Part shown: piece after piece, positions 1-10,054 of the stretch
How positions within the stretch are numbered: position 1 is the first letter of the stretch
Layout: every line of letters starts with the position of its first letter
NCBI GenBank assembly: GCA_027972325.1
Contig: JAPMOS010000393.1
Location: 1 to 21,500, forward strand
Source: Paratrimastix pyriformis
Taxonomy: Eukaryota > Preaxostyla > Paratrimastigidae
Reading direction: 5' to 3'
Length of the DNA: 21,500 nt
Notes under the pieces: model-generated
What the model was told of the DNA's origin: nothing
Databases searched by the model: none
Seen by the model: the letters and a program-made list of their open reading frames with translations, nothing else
Program-made: the position numbers and the translations under genes

Positions 1-335
1 CAACGGCACTCGCCCCACAGAAGATTGAAATGAAAAGACACCCATCAACCCGCTCGGCACGCCGCACACCGCTGCACACCGGCACACCGCGGCAGCAACA
101 ACATTCGAGCAAATCATTGGTCAATGCGTCTTCATACACCAAGGAGGCTGGTAGTTACACGTCACGCTGCCCTGGTTCCGGGCTGATGGACAACCTCCAA
201 CAAACGGAACCTCCACTGCGAAGTCTGTGCTTCCGTCTCCTCACGCTTGGAACTCCAGCAAAACTTCGACAATTCCGCCTCAAAGCCCATTCGTCATCCT
301 CTCCGGTTCGCCGGGTTTTCTCTCGATTCTTGCCT

Positions 336-361
336 TGTGTGTGCGCGCGTGCATGCGCGCA
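336..361. repeat. Alternating purine-pyrimidine tract
   Basis: Twenty-six bases alternate strictly between pyrimidine and purine (TG and CG steps with one CATG). Such tracts can adopt Z-DNA. No gene can be tied to it. Confidence 0.6.
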
Positions 362-418
362 GCATCACGAGACCCGTGAGCGCCTTGAGAACGGCTTGGA
401 GATGCTGCAACTCTGACC

Positions 419-445
419 ACCGACCAACCTTGTTGGTTGGTCGGT
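419..445. repeat. Perfect 10-bp inverted repeat with 7-nt loop
   Basis: The arm accgaccaac (419-428) is followed by a 7-nt loop and the exact reverse complement gttggtcggt (436-445). It could form a hairpin in RNA or DNA. It lies just upstream of the exon-like piece at 485-595, but no function can be assigned. Confidence 0.7.
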
Positions 446-484
446 ATTCATCGTCTGCCGCCCGCTCACGCCATTTGCCCACGA

Positions 485-595
485 AACCTGGAGGTACTGG
501 CCGAGATCCACCAGCGGCTGGAGGGCTCTGAGAGCATGCTCAAGCGGAGGCACGAGATGAAGGAAAATACTGCCAACCGACAGCAAGAGGTTTGG
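485..595 (+). other. Exon-like open segment, unidentified
   Basis: This frame reads as a charged, helix-prone peptide (starting NLEVLAEIHQRLEG and ending NRQQEVW), unlike the Pro/Arg-rich translations around it. It is not recognised. It may be one exon of a spliced gene, since the sequence at its right end is AG followed by GTTTGG. Without a homologue it remains only a candidate. Confidence 0.2.
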
Positions 596-2699
596 CCCAG
601 CCTCATCCCGAAGCAGGAAAGGTGGTGTGGCCCCCTTGGCGCCGTTTCTTTTGAGCCGCCAGTCCCGCTAACTCGAAAGGCGCTAATTCAGGCCCGTTCC
701 TTTTGTCCTTATGCCCAGATACGAGCCCAGGTTTGGGCTCAAAGCCCCAGCTCCACGGTCTTCCCGAGCAGTGGCGCTTGAGGGAGAAGGTGTCGAGGAC
801 AATGTTTTTCCAGAACCGGGCTACCCCCGCAACCGGGTCCTGGAAACGTCCTCCTCTCGGTGATCATCTTCCCACCGTCTCTCCTTTCCTCCTCCTCCTG
901 CTCCTTCGCTTCCTTCTCCTTTGAAGTGCCGATGGATCGAGGATGACGACCACCCGTCGATGCTCTCTCTTGACCGACAGCTGCACCAGGCGACGACGTT
1001 TGCCCTTCCCGAGAGTACTCCCGAGACCGGGACTTCTGCCGATGGTGCTGGTGGCTCTGGCCAAACCTGGTCGGCCGACGAGCCCAACCTGGGCAGATTC
1101 AGCTGCCCGATGGTCGGTGAGCCACGCAGATCTTAGAGGCGGTTTTGTGTCGACCCCACGCAGCTGGCCAGGGTGGGGACGGCCGGCGCACCCTCACCGC
1201 ACGGATCCGGCTCTTGTTGCCTCCCCACAAACGCACATTGCATTATTGATCCTCGTTTTCCCCTCTTGCTCCGCCGGGAATCGGCGTGTGCAGGCTTTAG
1301 CCGCGGCCGCCGCCCACCTCGGTGCGAATCAGCAACCCATGAGCCGGCCGACTTCCACAATCGATAACAGCCACTTCCTTGCGGGGCGACGGTGGTGGCG
1401 GCCGCCCTGCTGTCTCCGTGTCGGGCTGCGACTTGGTTCGCCTGCACCTTCGATGGCCATTGCGGCGGCGGGGCGAACTACTTGATATCCGCCACAATGT
1501 GACGGTGATCCTCACCTCAGGTCCGTGTTTATGCCCCCCGACAGCGCGTTCGGTTGCTGAATTATGCAGCTGTTCCTGTCATTGTCATCCGATCTCCGTT
1601 CTGTGGTTGTTGCGCGATGATTCTGCAGTGATGGTTTCGGCCACGGAAGGAGCTTCGTGTTCTGGCGAGGGCCACAACACACGGTGAATCACACGGCCCG
1701 CTCCATGGCGGATCACGTGGGAAATTACAACAACCTCACTTCAGCCACCACCTTCCGGCAGTGTGCGGCCGAGCCCATTGGCCTCGGGGCGGGGCAGCGG
1801 CCACTGCGGCCACTGCGGCCAGTGGTTTCCACCGACGACGACGGGCAGATGGGTGCTGTTGCTTATCAGCTCCCGCACGGCGGACGCGACGCCACGCCAC
1901 CTTCCCCCGTTTTCTAACGACGGAGGCAATCAGTGTTCCATTTTCCCGTCTGCCTCGACGGGCGCCGCAATGCCGATCCGAGCTGATTCCTCACCAGCTG
2001 GCTGGCTCCCCTTGAGCCGCCCGGGCATGCACACTATTGGCGTCATGTTGGCTGGTCTGATGATCTCATCGACTCACTTCTGCACCCAGATCTGACAACC
2101 CCAACAAGGATCGTCGCCTCTGTCGTTCATTGGGACGACCTCAACAGCTTCGTGAAGAGCCTCAGCCAGCAGAGCGACCTCTGCCGCCCCCCGGAGCGGC
2201 GCGGGGGAGCCCTCGATGACTTACTGCCAGCTCAACCTCTCCGGCTAGGCCTCACCGCTCCAAAGCGAGGCAGGCCGTCGCTGGTGCTGTCATTGGTCTG
2301 TTGCCAGCACTTGTCCTCCGTCCCACATGCCCACCCCACCAGCACCGCGAGTCCTGGTTGTCTGAAGAATTATGGGATCTCCCATCCCATTACTTTTCCG
2401 ACCACTGGACCCGACCCCCCCCGCCCCCCGCCAACTGCCCCCCCGCCCATCAACCCCCCCGCCATTAGCCCGGCTTTCGCATGGCACCGGCAGATCGTTC
2501 TGCCGGCTGTTTGCTGTCGATGGTGATCCGAGCCTGCACACACAGCCACCACCCATGAACCCATCCCCAAACATCCGGCACCATTAGCAGCTGCCTTCAT
2601 TTTTGCTGACTCCTCGTCCTGGCATCGCCGTGCCGTCGCTGATTTGCGGGCGGGCCATGTCGCCCATTCGCTTCCACCCTCATCCTCCCCCCTCCCATT

Positions 2700-2759
2700 C
2701 CCCAGGCCCATCCCCAGGCCCATCCCCAGGCCCATCCCCAGGCCCATCCCCAGGCCCGT
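2700..2759. repeat. 12-bp tandem repeat (minisatellite)
   Basis: The unit ccccaggcccat is repeated about five times, the last copy changed to ...cccgt. The minus-strand reading gives a Gly-Trp/Gly-Met repeat and the plus-strand reading a Pro-Ser-Pro-Gly repeat. Neither is supported as a protein by its flanks. Confidence 0.9.
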
Positions 2760-2850
2760 CCTCCAGGCCCGCTCGGTCTGACCAAGTGGGCTGCCGCTCA
2801 TCGGCGCCATTCGCGGTGGCCTCTTCCATCGAGCCATGGAACTCGACCAT

Positions 2851-2873
2851 CCCCCCCCCCCCCCCCCCCCCCC
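2851..2873. repeat. Run of 23 cytosines
   Basis: An uninterrupted C run, which could form an i-motif or, on the other strand, a G-quadruplex. The exact length is likely to vary between individuals and to be uncertain in any assembly. Confidence 0.95.
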
Positions 2874-3012
2874 GTCCCTATCCCCCACCCATCCAAACCT
2901 CCCGCAATTCTGACCCGACGATCTCCCTCACCACCACCCTGCGGCCCATACGGCCCATGCGGCCCCGGTTTGGTTTGTTTTTGGCTGCGATATTGATATT
3001 GCGGTTTTTGGC

Positions 3013-3024
3013 TTTTTTTTTTTT
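3013..3024. repeat. Run of 12 thymines
   Basis: The T run follows a T/G-rich stretch. Read on the minus strand it is A12, which could be the remains of a retroposed poly(A) tail, but no element body or target-site duplication is visible next to it. Confidence 0.8.
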
Positions 3025-3049
3025 ACTAGAGTGCAGTTCCTTTTGCTGT

Positions 3050-3975
3050 GCACTGAGACAAAAAGACAGGGGAGGCTGGGGCTAGGCGGAGGACCAGAGA
3101 GCGCTGGCGGCCTGCGGGAGCGTCAAACAAGGGCGGGCGGCCGGGGACATGGGAAACGACATGGAGCATATTGAGGGGTTTCATGCCATTCGTGGACCGT
3201 TTTGGGGAAATTCGTGGGAGGAAACAGTTGTCGGCCCTCAGGCGAGTCGCGCTGGAGCTGGGAATGCCCGCAGAATGACCGGAGACGGCGGGAACCCGCC
3301 CGGGATGCGTTTTTTCGGTTGGTCGGGAGGGTAGGTCCATCTTCCGAACGAGATCGCCCGGCCAAGAACAGGTCGCAGAGCCGCTCCCGATATGGCGTTG
3401 TACAGGCCCAGGGCTGCCCCAGAGAACGCCCCACCGGGCGGGCCCCAGGGTCAGGGGTGTTCCAGGAAAAAGCCGCTTTTCTATCGGCGGGTACCCGGAA
3501 AAACGTCGATGTCCCCGTTCCCCACCCGGCGTGCGGCGGCCCTGGGTCTGGTTGTCAGTCCACCAGGCGTGGGTGGAGCCCCGATTCGTCATGGGTGGGC
3601 CTCTGGCGCGGCTTCGTCCCGGGTGCAGGTCCCCCGGACGGGTCGGGGGGTCCATGGGTCAGGTCGACCATGGGTCCTCCCGACCGGTGGGCCGACGGGC
3701 GATCGGGTCCCGATATCAGGTGCCCCCCTGGGGTCCTACACCCTGCCCTGGTGCCAGCCGATCCCGGGTTCGGCCGGCTCCCGGTGCGACATAACCAGGG
3801 TACCCCCGGGGGACCCGGTACCCCCAGGGACGACCCCAGGCTGCCCGCACCCGCGGAGGCTCCACCCACCCTCACTCCCACCCACACCCACCCGGGTTCC
3901 CGGGCCCCCGGGGCCCCCCGAAATCGACACTTTCGTTTTCCCATACAAGGGGCTCGCGCGGGGTTTCTATTGACC
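3050..3975. other. GC-rich stretch of unknown nature next to the broken end of LINE copy A
   Basis: Nothing here is recognised. Open frames exist on both strands but read as Pro/Gly/Arg-rich sequence. One short plus-strand frame starting at ATG 3183 reads like a real peptide fragment (it contains GRKQLSALRRVALELGMP) before a stop. Between about 3600 and 3900 there are many short palindromic GC-rich words such as ggtaccc and cccggg. The stretch replaces the RNase H and C-terminal part that copy A should have had, so it marks a deletion, rearrangement or later insertion. Confidence 0.4.
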
Positions 3976-3981
3976 CCGTTC

Positions 3982-4620
3982 ACTCCTCCTCCCGAATCCG
4001 CCTCGCCAATTGCAGATAGTCCGGACTCACCCTGTTACCATACAGACACACCCGCTTTTGATCATCTCCACATACTGCGGCATCACCCTTTCCAATGAAA
4101 TCTTCCCCTATGATGAGGTCCGCCACACTCCGAATCTTCCTTTTCATGAGGGTCTGTCTGTGCTTCTTTGTTATCTTGCAGGGCTCCGCCATCTCTTCCA
4201 GTGTCGTCGGCATGCCGTACTTCACTTCCTCCTTCAGTTTCTCACCGTCCCTCAGGATCGCCATGTCTCTCCTGTGCATCACCTGCAACGCCCCAATCAC
4301 CACCCCGGCATCTTCTCCTGCCCGTGCATCTTCACCCACTTCCCTGCATCATCCAACAGCGGCTCACGCGTCGTCCACAATTTCTGCAGCAGCGCGATCT
4401 CCTCCCTCAGCACCACTCCACACCCCTGCTCGTCCGCCATCCTCCCCAGAATTTGTGTCATCACCATCATATCATGGACATCAATCGGGTCCTTCAGCCC
4501 CATACCCCTTCCTCCTCCGGAAAGAACAGCACCTCTGCCGGGTCGCATTTCCCAATACAACCTCCGATTTCCCTGAACACCCTCGCATATCTCTGCTTCA
4601 GTGTTTCCAAGTCCCTTGTC
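3982..4620 (-). pseudogene. LINE copy A: post-RT region
   Basis: About 210 residues shared with copy B. They include MGLKDPIDVHDMMV, CGVVLREEIALLQKLWTT and MPTTLEEMAEPCKITKKHRQ. This lies where the thumb and connection to RNase H are expected. One frame change separates the piece ending KMPGW from the next. The sequence stops being LINE-like just after ARRIREE, immediately followed by a TGA. Confidence 0.85.
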
Positions 4621-6202
4621 GGCATTGGGCACTGCCTCGCCGTGTATTGTAGGCAAGTCGAGACACACTCATTAATCATTTGCACCATCAACCTCGGAGG
4701 GACCTTCTTGTCCATGAGCCTGTGCAGTCGCCCACACATTTTCTGGATCACCTTCTCCGTGTTGACCTTCATGTTCATCTCCTCATCTATCCATATCCCA
4801 AGATACCGAATTGCTCCACCCTTTGCTGCACTCTGATCTTTCGACCCTCTCCCAGATCCAAGTCCGTCTTCCCCTTCACCCCGCCACACAGGTAGTCACA
4901 CTTGCTCCACGACAGCTCCATACCAGCCTCTTCCACTTTCCGCCTTACCGTATTCACCAAACGGACCATCTGTTCCCTTGTTCTCGTCACCAACATAATG
5001 TCGTCCGCAAATGCCAACACCTTTACCTTCCTGCCGCTATCCAGAATATAGCCCCCTCCTGTCGTCTCACCTCCGCCAAGACTCCCTTCCATGAAGGGAG
5101 ATAAACAGCAGGCAGGACAACGGGTCCCCTGACTAATTCTCTCTCAATGTCATAGCTATCCGTCAACCCGTACCCCGTGATCACACGCGCCTTTCTCCCC
5201 TCATACAAGCTGTCCACATACCTGACAAATTCCTCTTCCACCCCATCCTTCTCAACCCCTTTCTGAGCGCCTCCATGTCAACTGTATCATAGGCCTTTCT
5301 TATATCTAGCGCGCACATGTGGAACTCCTTACCTCCCATAATCTTCGAGTCCGTCAACACCCCAAAATCTCGGCAATCGGCGTCTCAATCCTCCGATCCC
5401 TCAGGAAACCAAACTGCTCCGCCCCGAATACCCCTTTTTCAACGCACCAGTCTTGAAATCTCGAGGCAATCACTACCTGCAGTCCTTTCAAAAAGACCTG
5501 TATTAAAGTTATAGGCCTTCTTCCCGCCGGATCCCCCGGATGCTCCGTCTGCGATTTGGTTGCCATATAGACCGAGCTGAGTTTCAGCTCCTCAGGAACC
5601 TCAGACTTCTGCAACATCTCGTTGTATCGCCTCCCCAACCACTCCTTAATTTCGTCCTGACAAGCATGGACCATCTCCGCCGTCACTCCATCCGGGCCAG
5701 CCGCTTTCCCGTCCGGCAAAGCCCCAGTATTGTCTGGATATCATGCGTCGTCAGAGGGCCATAATTACCCTTCCACCCACGCCTCCCGTTACCTCCTTCA
5801 GTCTTTGCCCCCCGTCCCCCACCGGCAGCTTCCTTTTTGCAAGCCCCGCCATGAAACCCCACCATCCCTCTTAACCTCCGCCGGGTCCGACACCACCCTG
5901 TCCATCTTCCCTCCGCATTTCGAGTCACGTAGGTTGTGATTGGCGCCGCGCCATCCGTCATGATACCCTTATAGATACGCTTGCGCTTTCCTCCAATGCC
6001 CTATCTCTCTTACCATAATGCACCGACCTCATCTTCGCCAGCTGTTTCAACATCTCCTTCCTCTTACTCAAGTCCTCCTCCGCCAGCGCTCTCCTCCTCA
6101 ATTTCTTTATCCTGAAAGGCTCAAAATCTCGATCCGTATTCATCACATCCCTATAGCCGAAAACGCAGCCAGCTGTCACCCGAAGAAACTCACTCATCTG
6201 TT
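4620..6202 (-). pseudogene. LINE copy A: reverse transcriptase
   Basis: The segment starts with MSEFLRVTAG, whose ATG overlaps the stop of the preceding frame. After a basic region come RT blocks KAAGPDGVTAEM, RRPITLIQVFLKGLQ, EQFGFLRDRR, LDIRKAYDTVDM (catalytic Asp), a degraded LVRGDPLSC region, VLAFADDIMLV (catalytic FADD) and AIRYLGIWIDEEMN. These are the normal non-LTR RT blocks in the normal order. Several frame changes break the gene, for example between 5354 and 5241 and near the palm motifs. No introns are needed to explain them because copy B is continuous across most of them. Confidence 0.93.
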
Positions 6203-6379
6203 CAAATGATGGCTCCTCCCCTTCACAGCTGCCTCTCGCAACATTTGCGCAACCTTCCCACGGTACTTTTCCATTTTCCCAACCATAACATCATACTCCT
6301 CCTTCTTCTTGTCCCGCAACAGTGCCTCCACATCCGTCCGGGAAGGGCAGATGGCCACCTTCCTCCGAGCCATTTTCAC

Positions 6380-7135
6380 CGCAGAGGGCGCCATGTTTCG
6401 GAGATCCGTTACAATCATGTGGTGATCCGTGACCGCCTGCCACTGAATCTCATCATTCCGCCAAACAAACAAATTGTCCAGCACCCTCCCCATTGTCCCC
6501 TGCGTCGACAGACACAAATCCAACCGGGCCCTCCCCCTTCCCTTCATGCTCTTCCTCTTTCGCCACCGTCCCACCCTTCCGGCTCCGGATAAAAGTTATC
6601 TCCCCGCCTTCCCAACCATCTTCGCCACATCATACAATCCCAGTTTCTCTTGCTCCCCTCCTTCCTTAGCCCATCCGTTCGCATCTGTGTACACCACGAC
6701 TCCTCTCCCATCCGACGCCCCCGCCACACACTCCTCCAACCGCTCCAAGATCACACTCCTTACCCTCACGTTCGCCTCTCCGTCCCCAGTAGGAAAATAC
6801 ATGTTGATGAGTCTCATCTGATTCTTCCCTCCGTCCAGTCCATAAACATGAGATAACCAGGAATCACCTCCGTAATCTTTCGAACTGCCACTTGCAGTGT
6901 TTTTCTATACCCAATCATCACCCCCTCTCGGGTGCCGCTTAACAGACTCCTCCGCCACAGAGCTCCTCCAGCACCACCCCTTCATCCATTTTTCCTGCAG
7001 AAATTCTTTATTGTCCCTCGTTCCTTTCGTTTCCTGCAAAAGCGCTACGTCCGTTCGACCCACCTTCAGCAAATCTTCACATTCCCGAGCCCAGCCCCGC
7101 ACATTCCATCCGACCACCCTCACCCGATCCTCCTC
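6380..7135 (-). pseudogene. LINE copy A: APE-type endonuclease
   Basis: The exonuclease-endonuclease-phosphatase motifs appear in order: VVGWNVRGW (Asn motif), VALLQETKG (Glu motif), VVVYTDANGW (Asp/Asn motif), RLDLCLSTQG and VTDHHMIVTDL (terminal Asp-His motif). This enzyme nicks the target DNA to prime reverse transcription. It is spread over at least three frames. The first part ends GGDDWV-stop and the next resumes as MIGYRKTLQ, the same place where copy B changes frame. Downstream of 6380 the protein continues to KGRSHHLNR-stop near 6194, overlapping the next ATG by ATGA. Confidence 0.88.
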
Positions 7136-7509
7136 TTTCCCCGGCAGCCCCGCCCTCAGTTCGCAGCACCACTTTTCCACCCCACAAAATTCTTCCGCCT
7201 CCGCCTTCTCATCATACACCCGCTCAATATCCAGCATTTTCGCTTTTGCCTCTTCTTCCTCTGCGCATCCCTTTTCCTTCCTCCGCGCCTTCACTCCTTC
7301 CCTCCCCGCAGGCACCCTGACTTCCGGGTAACTATCCCCCACTGCAGATAGGCTTCCCACACCCACCCCCATGCACTGCTCCGCCCCGGCCCATCCCCGC
7401 TCCCCAGCCTTCCCACCTCCCATCTGCATCTTCACACCTCCGAACGCCGGTCCCAGGGCCGACTTCCTCATCTTCGAAGCCTTTTCCTGCCCCTCCACAT
7501 ACAGGAACA

Positions 7510-8501
7510 CATCTCCATGACCTGCTTCCTCTTCCCCAACTTCTCCGACCCTGCTGTCATTAAACCTCCACCATTGGTCTCCAATCTTTTGACCGCCACC
7601 CAGTGTCGCCCACCCCCTTCTCCCACAAAACTCCGCCACCGCTACCATGGTACACCTTACCGCCCACTTCCACCACATCCGGCTGGACCCTCCATTGCCT
7701 CTTATCAACCATCCCTTCCCTACCCCGCGTCACTTGGACGACCATAACACCCTCTGTTCCCACCACCCGCTCCTCCCTCGCATGCCAACGATCCACCCCA
7801 CACCCAGGGCACCTTTTCGTATCCTCTGATTTGAAAGGATCACCCTTCCCACAGCGTCACTCATTTTCTCCAGATCCCGCCAATCTCACCGTTAGATCGC
7901 TTCTCTCCGTTCCGCTACTCATAAGCTCACACTCCTGACATGTGTCCTCCACTTCCACAGTTACCTTTGCCGCTATCCCAGACCTCCGCAGCAATTCAAC
8001 GAGGGCCTCCTCCGCTTCCCCATCCTGCCCTTCGTCCAAACCCCTCGCTCCCTCCCCTCCACACCCCTTCTTCCCACCCGGGTCCCATGACCTCCCGCAA
8101 TATCTCGTACAACTCCCCCACCCCCCAGCCGCCTCAACCACCTGGAGGGCCGTGCTGATCCAGCAGCGGTGGCCAGTGACATTAACTATTCCTCTATACA
8201 TTCCGCCCCCATTACCATCCTCCAGCTCTCCATCACCCTCCCCACTCCATTTCCACCTCCATAGCAATCCTGCTCCCCACCGCCTCCAATCTTTTTTACC
8301 GATGTCATCGTCATTACAATAAAACTCAACCAACCCAACCAGCTTTTTCAAAAACTCAGCCAAGTCAATGTCAGCCCACCCCTTTTCCACCCCCTCCTTC
8401 ATCCCCACCCATCTCTTAAATCGGTCAACAATAAAATTCCAATTGGCCTGGCATGCTAGACCTTCCAAGTCCCCCAAGCGTACATTATCACTTGCAACCA
8501 T
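7510..8501 (-). pseudogene. LINE copy A: N-terminal region and USP-like domain
   Basis: The frame opens with ATG at 8501 (MVASDNVRLGDLEG) and has about 100 residues not found in copy B before the protease-like domain. The Cys box reads YRGIVNVTGHRCWISTALQV, with the candidate nucleophile Cys codon at 8165-8163; compare the USP pattern GNTCYxNxxLQ. A CQEC pair (TCQECELMS) follows, then a CPGCG pair in a shifted frame. The His/Asp box GRHWVAVKRL plus WWRFNDSRV lies near 7550-7620 but is split between frames. The domain is clearly the same as in copy B and is broken by frameshifts. A deubiquitinase-like fold is inferred; activity is not expected from this copy. Confidence 0.7.
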
Positions 8502-10054
8502 GATATCCGAGCCAGTCTCCCTTTCCAAACCTCCCTGTCCCAAGAGCACTGCCGAAACTCAAAGGAGTCTACAAGGCAAACGGCAACAAGGAAAACATTC
8601 GCACAGACCGTAAGCAAAAAGGAAGCCAGCCCCAGCCACCTGAGCCAAAGTAGTATGCCCCCGATGTCGCCAGCCTGTGCCGCATTCCCATCCCCGGCAT
8701 CGTCCTCCATCCCACCATCGAGGTTTTCCCCAAAGTCGGGGTTCTCCTCTGCTCCTTCCCTCATGAGGTTGTCCCCTTCGGCGGGGTTTTCCTCCTTCTT
8801 GAGGTTGTCCCCCTTGGGGTTTTCCTCCTCCGTGTCCGTCCCCCACCCAGCCGATGTCGCCCAGCGATGCCCCTTGAGGTTGTCCCCGACGGCGGGGTTT
8901 TCCTCCTTCTTGAGGTTGTCCCCCTTCTTGGGGTTTTCCTCCATCGTGTCCATCCCCCACCCAGCCGGTGTCGCCCAGCGATGCCCCTTGAGGTTGTCCC
9001 CGACGGCGGGGTTTTCCTCCTTCTTGAGGTTGTCCCCATCGGGGTTTTCCTCGTACCACTCGGTGAGGTTTGCCTGCCACATTTTAGCCAGGTTGTCCTC
9101 GACCCTCTCTCTGGCCACCCCAGGGGTAACGATCCCTAGGGCATCCCGCCGACGTAGCCCAGCGGCCCCCTCCTCTCCAGCACCCGCAGGAACCGCTGCG
9201 GGTGTTAAGGGGGTCCTGGTTTGACCGTTGACCCCTTGACCGGCCCTAGCGTCACCACCAGTCCTACCGAGATCATCGATCTCAGGAAATGAGTAAACTG
9301 TAACAAATGAATACTCACGCAGACCTTCAGACGTCGTCCAAAGTTGCCCATTCATTCGGAGGTTTTGTGCGGATGCAGGCATTGGAGCTCCCATCTGCTG
9401 AGTCCAGTATTGGAATTGGATGGCTGAAAAAGAGGGTACACACAGACCAACCCCATTCCAGGAAAGCTTAAAACAATAATCAGGCTGCCCTTGACCAGCC
9501 TTAACAGAATCAGCGGCCACATTCCTAAAGGTTTCTGAAGATGACAAAAAAGAATACCGGGAAGACAGACTCTCTCCCAAAGAACGTGCCGCATCAGCAA
9601 CATCCCAGAGAAGGATCTTCCATCTGACCAGACGGTCAGACAGGCATCTCAGGGGGCCAGATATCTGAAATTCTAAGGATGAGCCGCTGCCAGACGTCCC
9701 AACAACCAACAAACCGGTAGTTATTTCCGACACCAGACAGGGCCCACCTCCGAGGCAAAGCACTCTGTCCAGCCGGGAGACTATGATCAAAGCATGATTA
9801 GAAACTCTCCATCCATCTTCCTCCATCCACAGACCAACGAGACATCGGCTAGACATACCACACCAACCTGAGGGCAGCCGCCACCCAATGCAGCCACCAC
9901 ACCAAGCCGGCACACCATCCAACCACAGCGGGAGAAAACAGCCATCCCAACCCCCGCCAACCCTCCTGATCCCATCTCTCTCCCGTCCACCACCGGCCCC
10001 TTCGCCCCTTCCAGAGGTCTTCCCCCTCTCCGTACCAGCATTCCCAGTTCTCAT
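8456..10054 (-). CDS. 532-residue ORF with EENP..GDNL repeats and a hydrophobic C-terminal segment
   Basis: An ATG-started open frame on the minus strand. Its N-terminal third (10054 to about 9800) is Gly/Trp-rich and doubtful. The middle part (about 9760-9280) reads like real protein but contains splice-like signals. The C-terminal third (9070-8710) holds seven copies of EENP-x(1-2)-G-(D/E)-NL. After an acidic stretch comes a hydrophobic segment (GILLWLRWLGLASFLLTVCA, about 8650-8590), a likely membrane helix. The ORF end overlaps the ATG of LINE copy A by 46 nt. It could therefore be the element's ORF1, a host gene, or a host exon joined by chance to open intron. I do not recognise any domain. 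Confidence 0.4.
   Translation of the reverse strand: MRTGNAGTERGKTSGRGEGAGGGRERDGIRRVGGGWDGCFLPLWLDGVPAWCGGCIGWRLPSGWCGMSSRCLVGLWMEEDGWRVSNHALIIVSRLDRVLCLGGGPCLVSEITTGLLVVGTSGSGSSLEFQISGPLRCLSDRLVRWKILLWDVADAARSLGESLSSRYSFLSSSETFRNVAADSVKAGQGQPDYCFKLSWNGVGLCVPSFSAIQFQYWTQQMGAPMPASAQNLRMNGQLWTTSEGLREYSFVTVYSFPEIDDLGRTGGDARAGQGVNGQTRTPLTPAAVPAGAGEEGAAGLRRRDALGIVTPGVARERVEDNLAKMWQANLTEWYEENPDGDNLKKEENPAVGDNLKGHRWATPAGWGMDTMEENPKKGDNLKKEENPAVGDNLKGHRWATSAGWGTDTEEENPKGDNLKKEENPAEGDNLMREGAEENPDFGENLDGGMEDDAGDGNAAQAGDIGGILLWLRWLGLASFLLTVCANVFLVAVCLVDSFEFRQCSWDREVWKGRLARISWLQVIMYAWGTWKV
8795..9065. repeat. Tandem repeat of 111 and 114 bp with shorter internal units
   Basis: Unit 1 (8795-8905) is 111 bp and unit 2 (8906-9019) is 114 bp, followed by a partial third copy to about 9065. 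The 3-bp length difference and the few substitutions keep the minus-strand frame EENP..GDNL open, which supports that frame as coding. Each unit also holds two shorter repeats of about 30 bp (gaggttgtcc...ggggttttcctc on the plus strand). Confidence 0.85.
9319..9423 (-). other. Candidate internal exon bounded by consensus splice sites
   Basis: On the minus strand a strong acceptor (CTCTTTTTCAG, ending at 9424) and a strong donor (GTGAGT, starting at 9318) flank 105 bases, exactly 35 codons. Another good acceptor (CTTTTTTGTCATCTTCAG) lies upstream near 9536. These signals suggest the middle of the large minus-strand ORF is really a spliced host gene. The reading frame cannot be decided from sequence alone. 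Confidence 0.35.

Larger units (their letters stand above)
1..3049. other. GC-rich region without a recognisable gene
   Basis: Short open frames occur on both strands, but none has a recognisable domain and most are rich in Pro, Arg, Ser and Gly, as expected from GC-rich low-complexity DNA. The most protein-like pieces are 485-595 and the acidic stretch 921-1136 (plus strand); either could be an exon of an unidentified gene. A 9-bp unit (cggccactg) repeats at 1798-1822. A pyrimidine-rich tract lies at about 875-922. No clear promoter, start or terminator was found. Confidence 0.5.
3982..8501 (-). mobile_element. LINE copy A (USP-APE-RT), 3' part missing
   Basis: Minus-strand non-LTR retrotransposon copy. 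In order it carries a USP-like cysteine protease domain, a basic/acidic linker, an APE-type endonuclease, a reverse transcriptase and about 210 residues of post-RT sequence. It is collinear with plus-strand copy B; over 115 RT residues starting GKAAGPDGV the two are about 87% identical, counted by eye. The reading frame changes several times, so the copy is a pseudogene. Homology to B stops near 3982, at the motif LARRIREE. The RNase H, zinc motif, C-terminal region and 3' UTR are absent, which is not the usual 5' truncation of LINEs. The left end is set at the first ATG of the USP-bearing frame (8501); the true 5' end may lie further upstream. Confidence 0.9.

Noticed and set aside
943-1485. 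180-codon plus-strand open frame
   Set aside because: Arg/Pro-rich with no motif and competing open frames on both strands; not supported as a gene.
3202-4098. 298-codon plus-strand open frame
   Set aside because: Pro/Gly/Arg-rich translation that runs across the end of LINE copy A; GC-rich DNA with few stops explains it.
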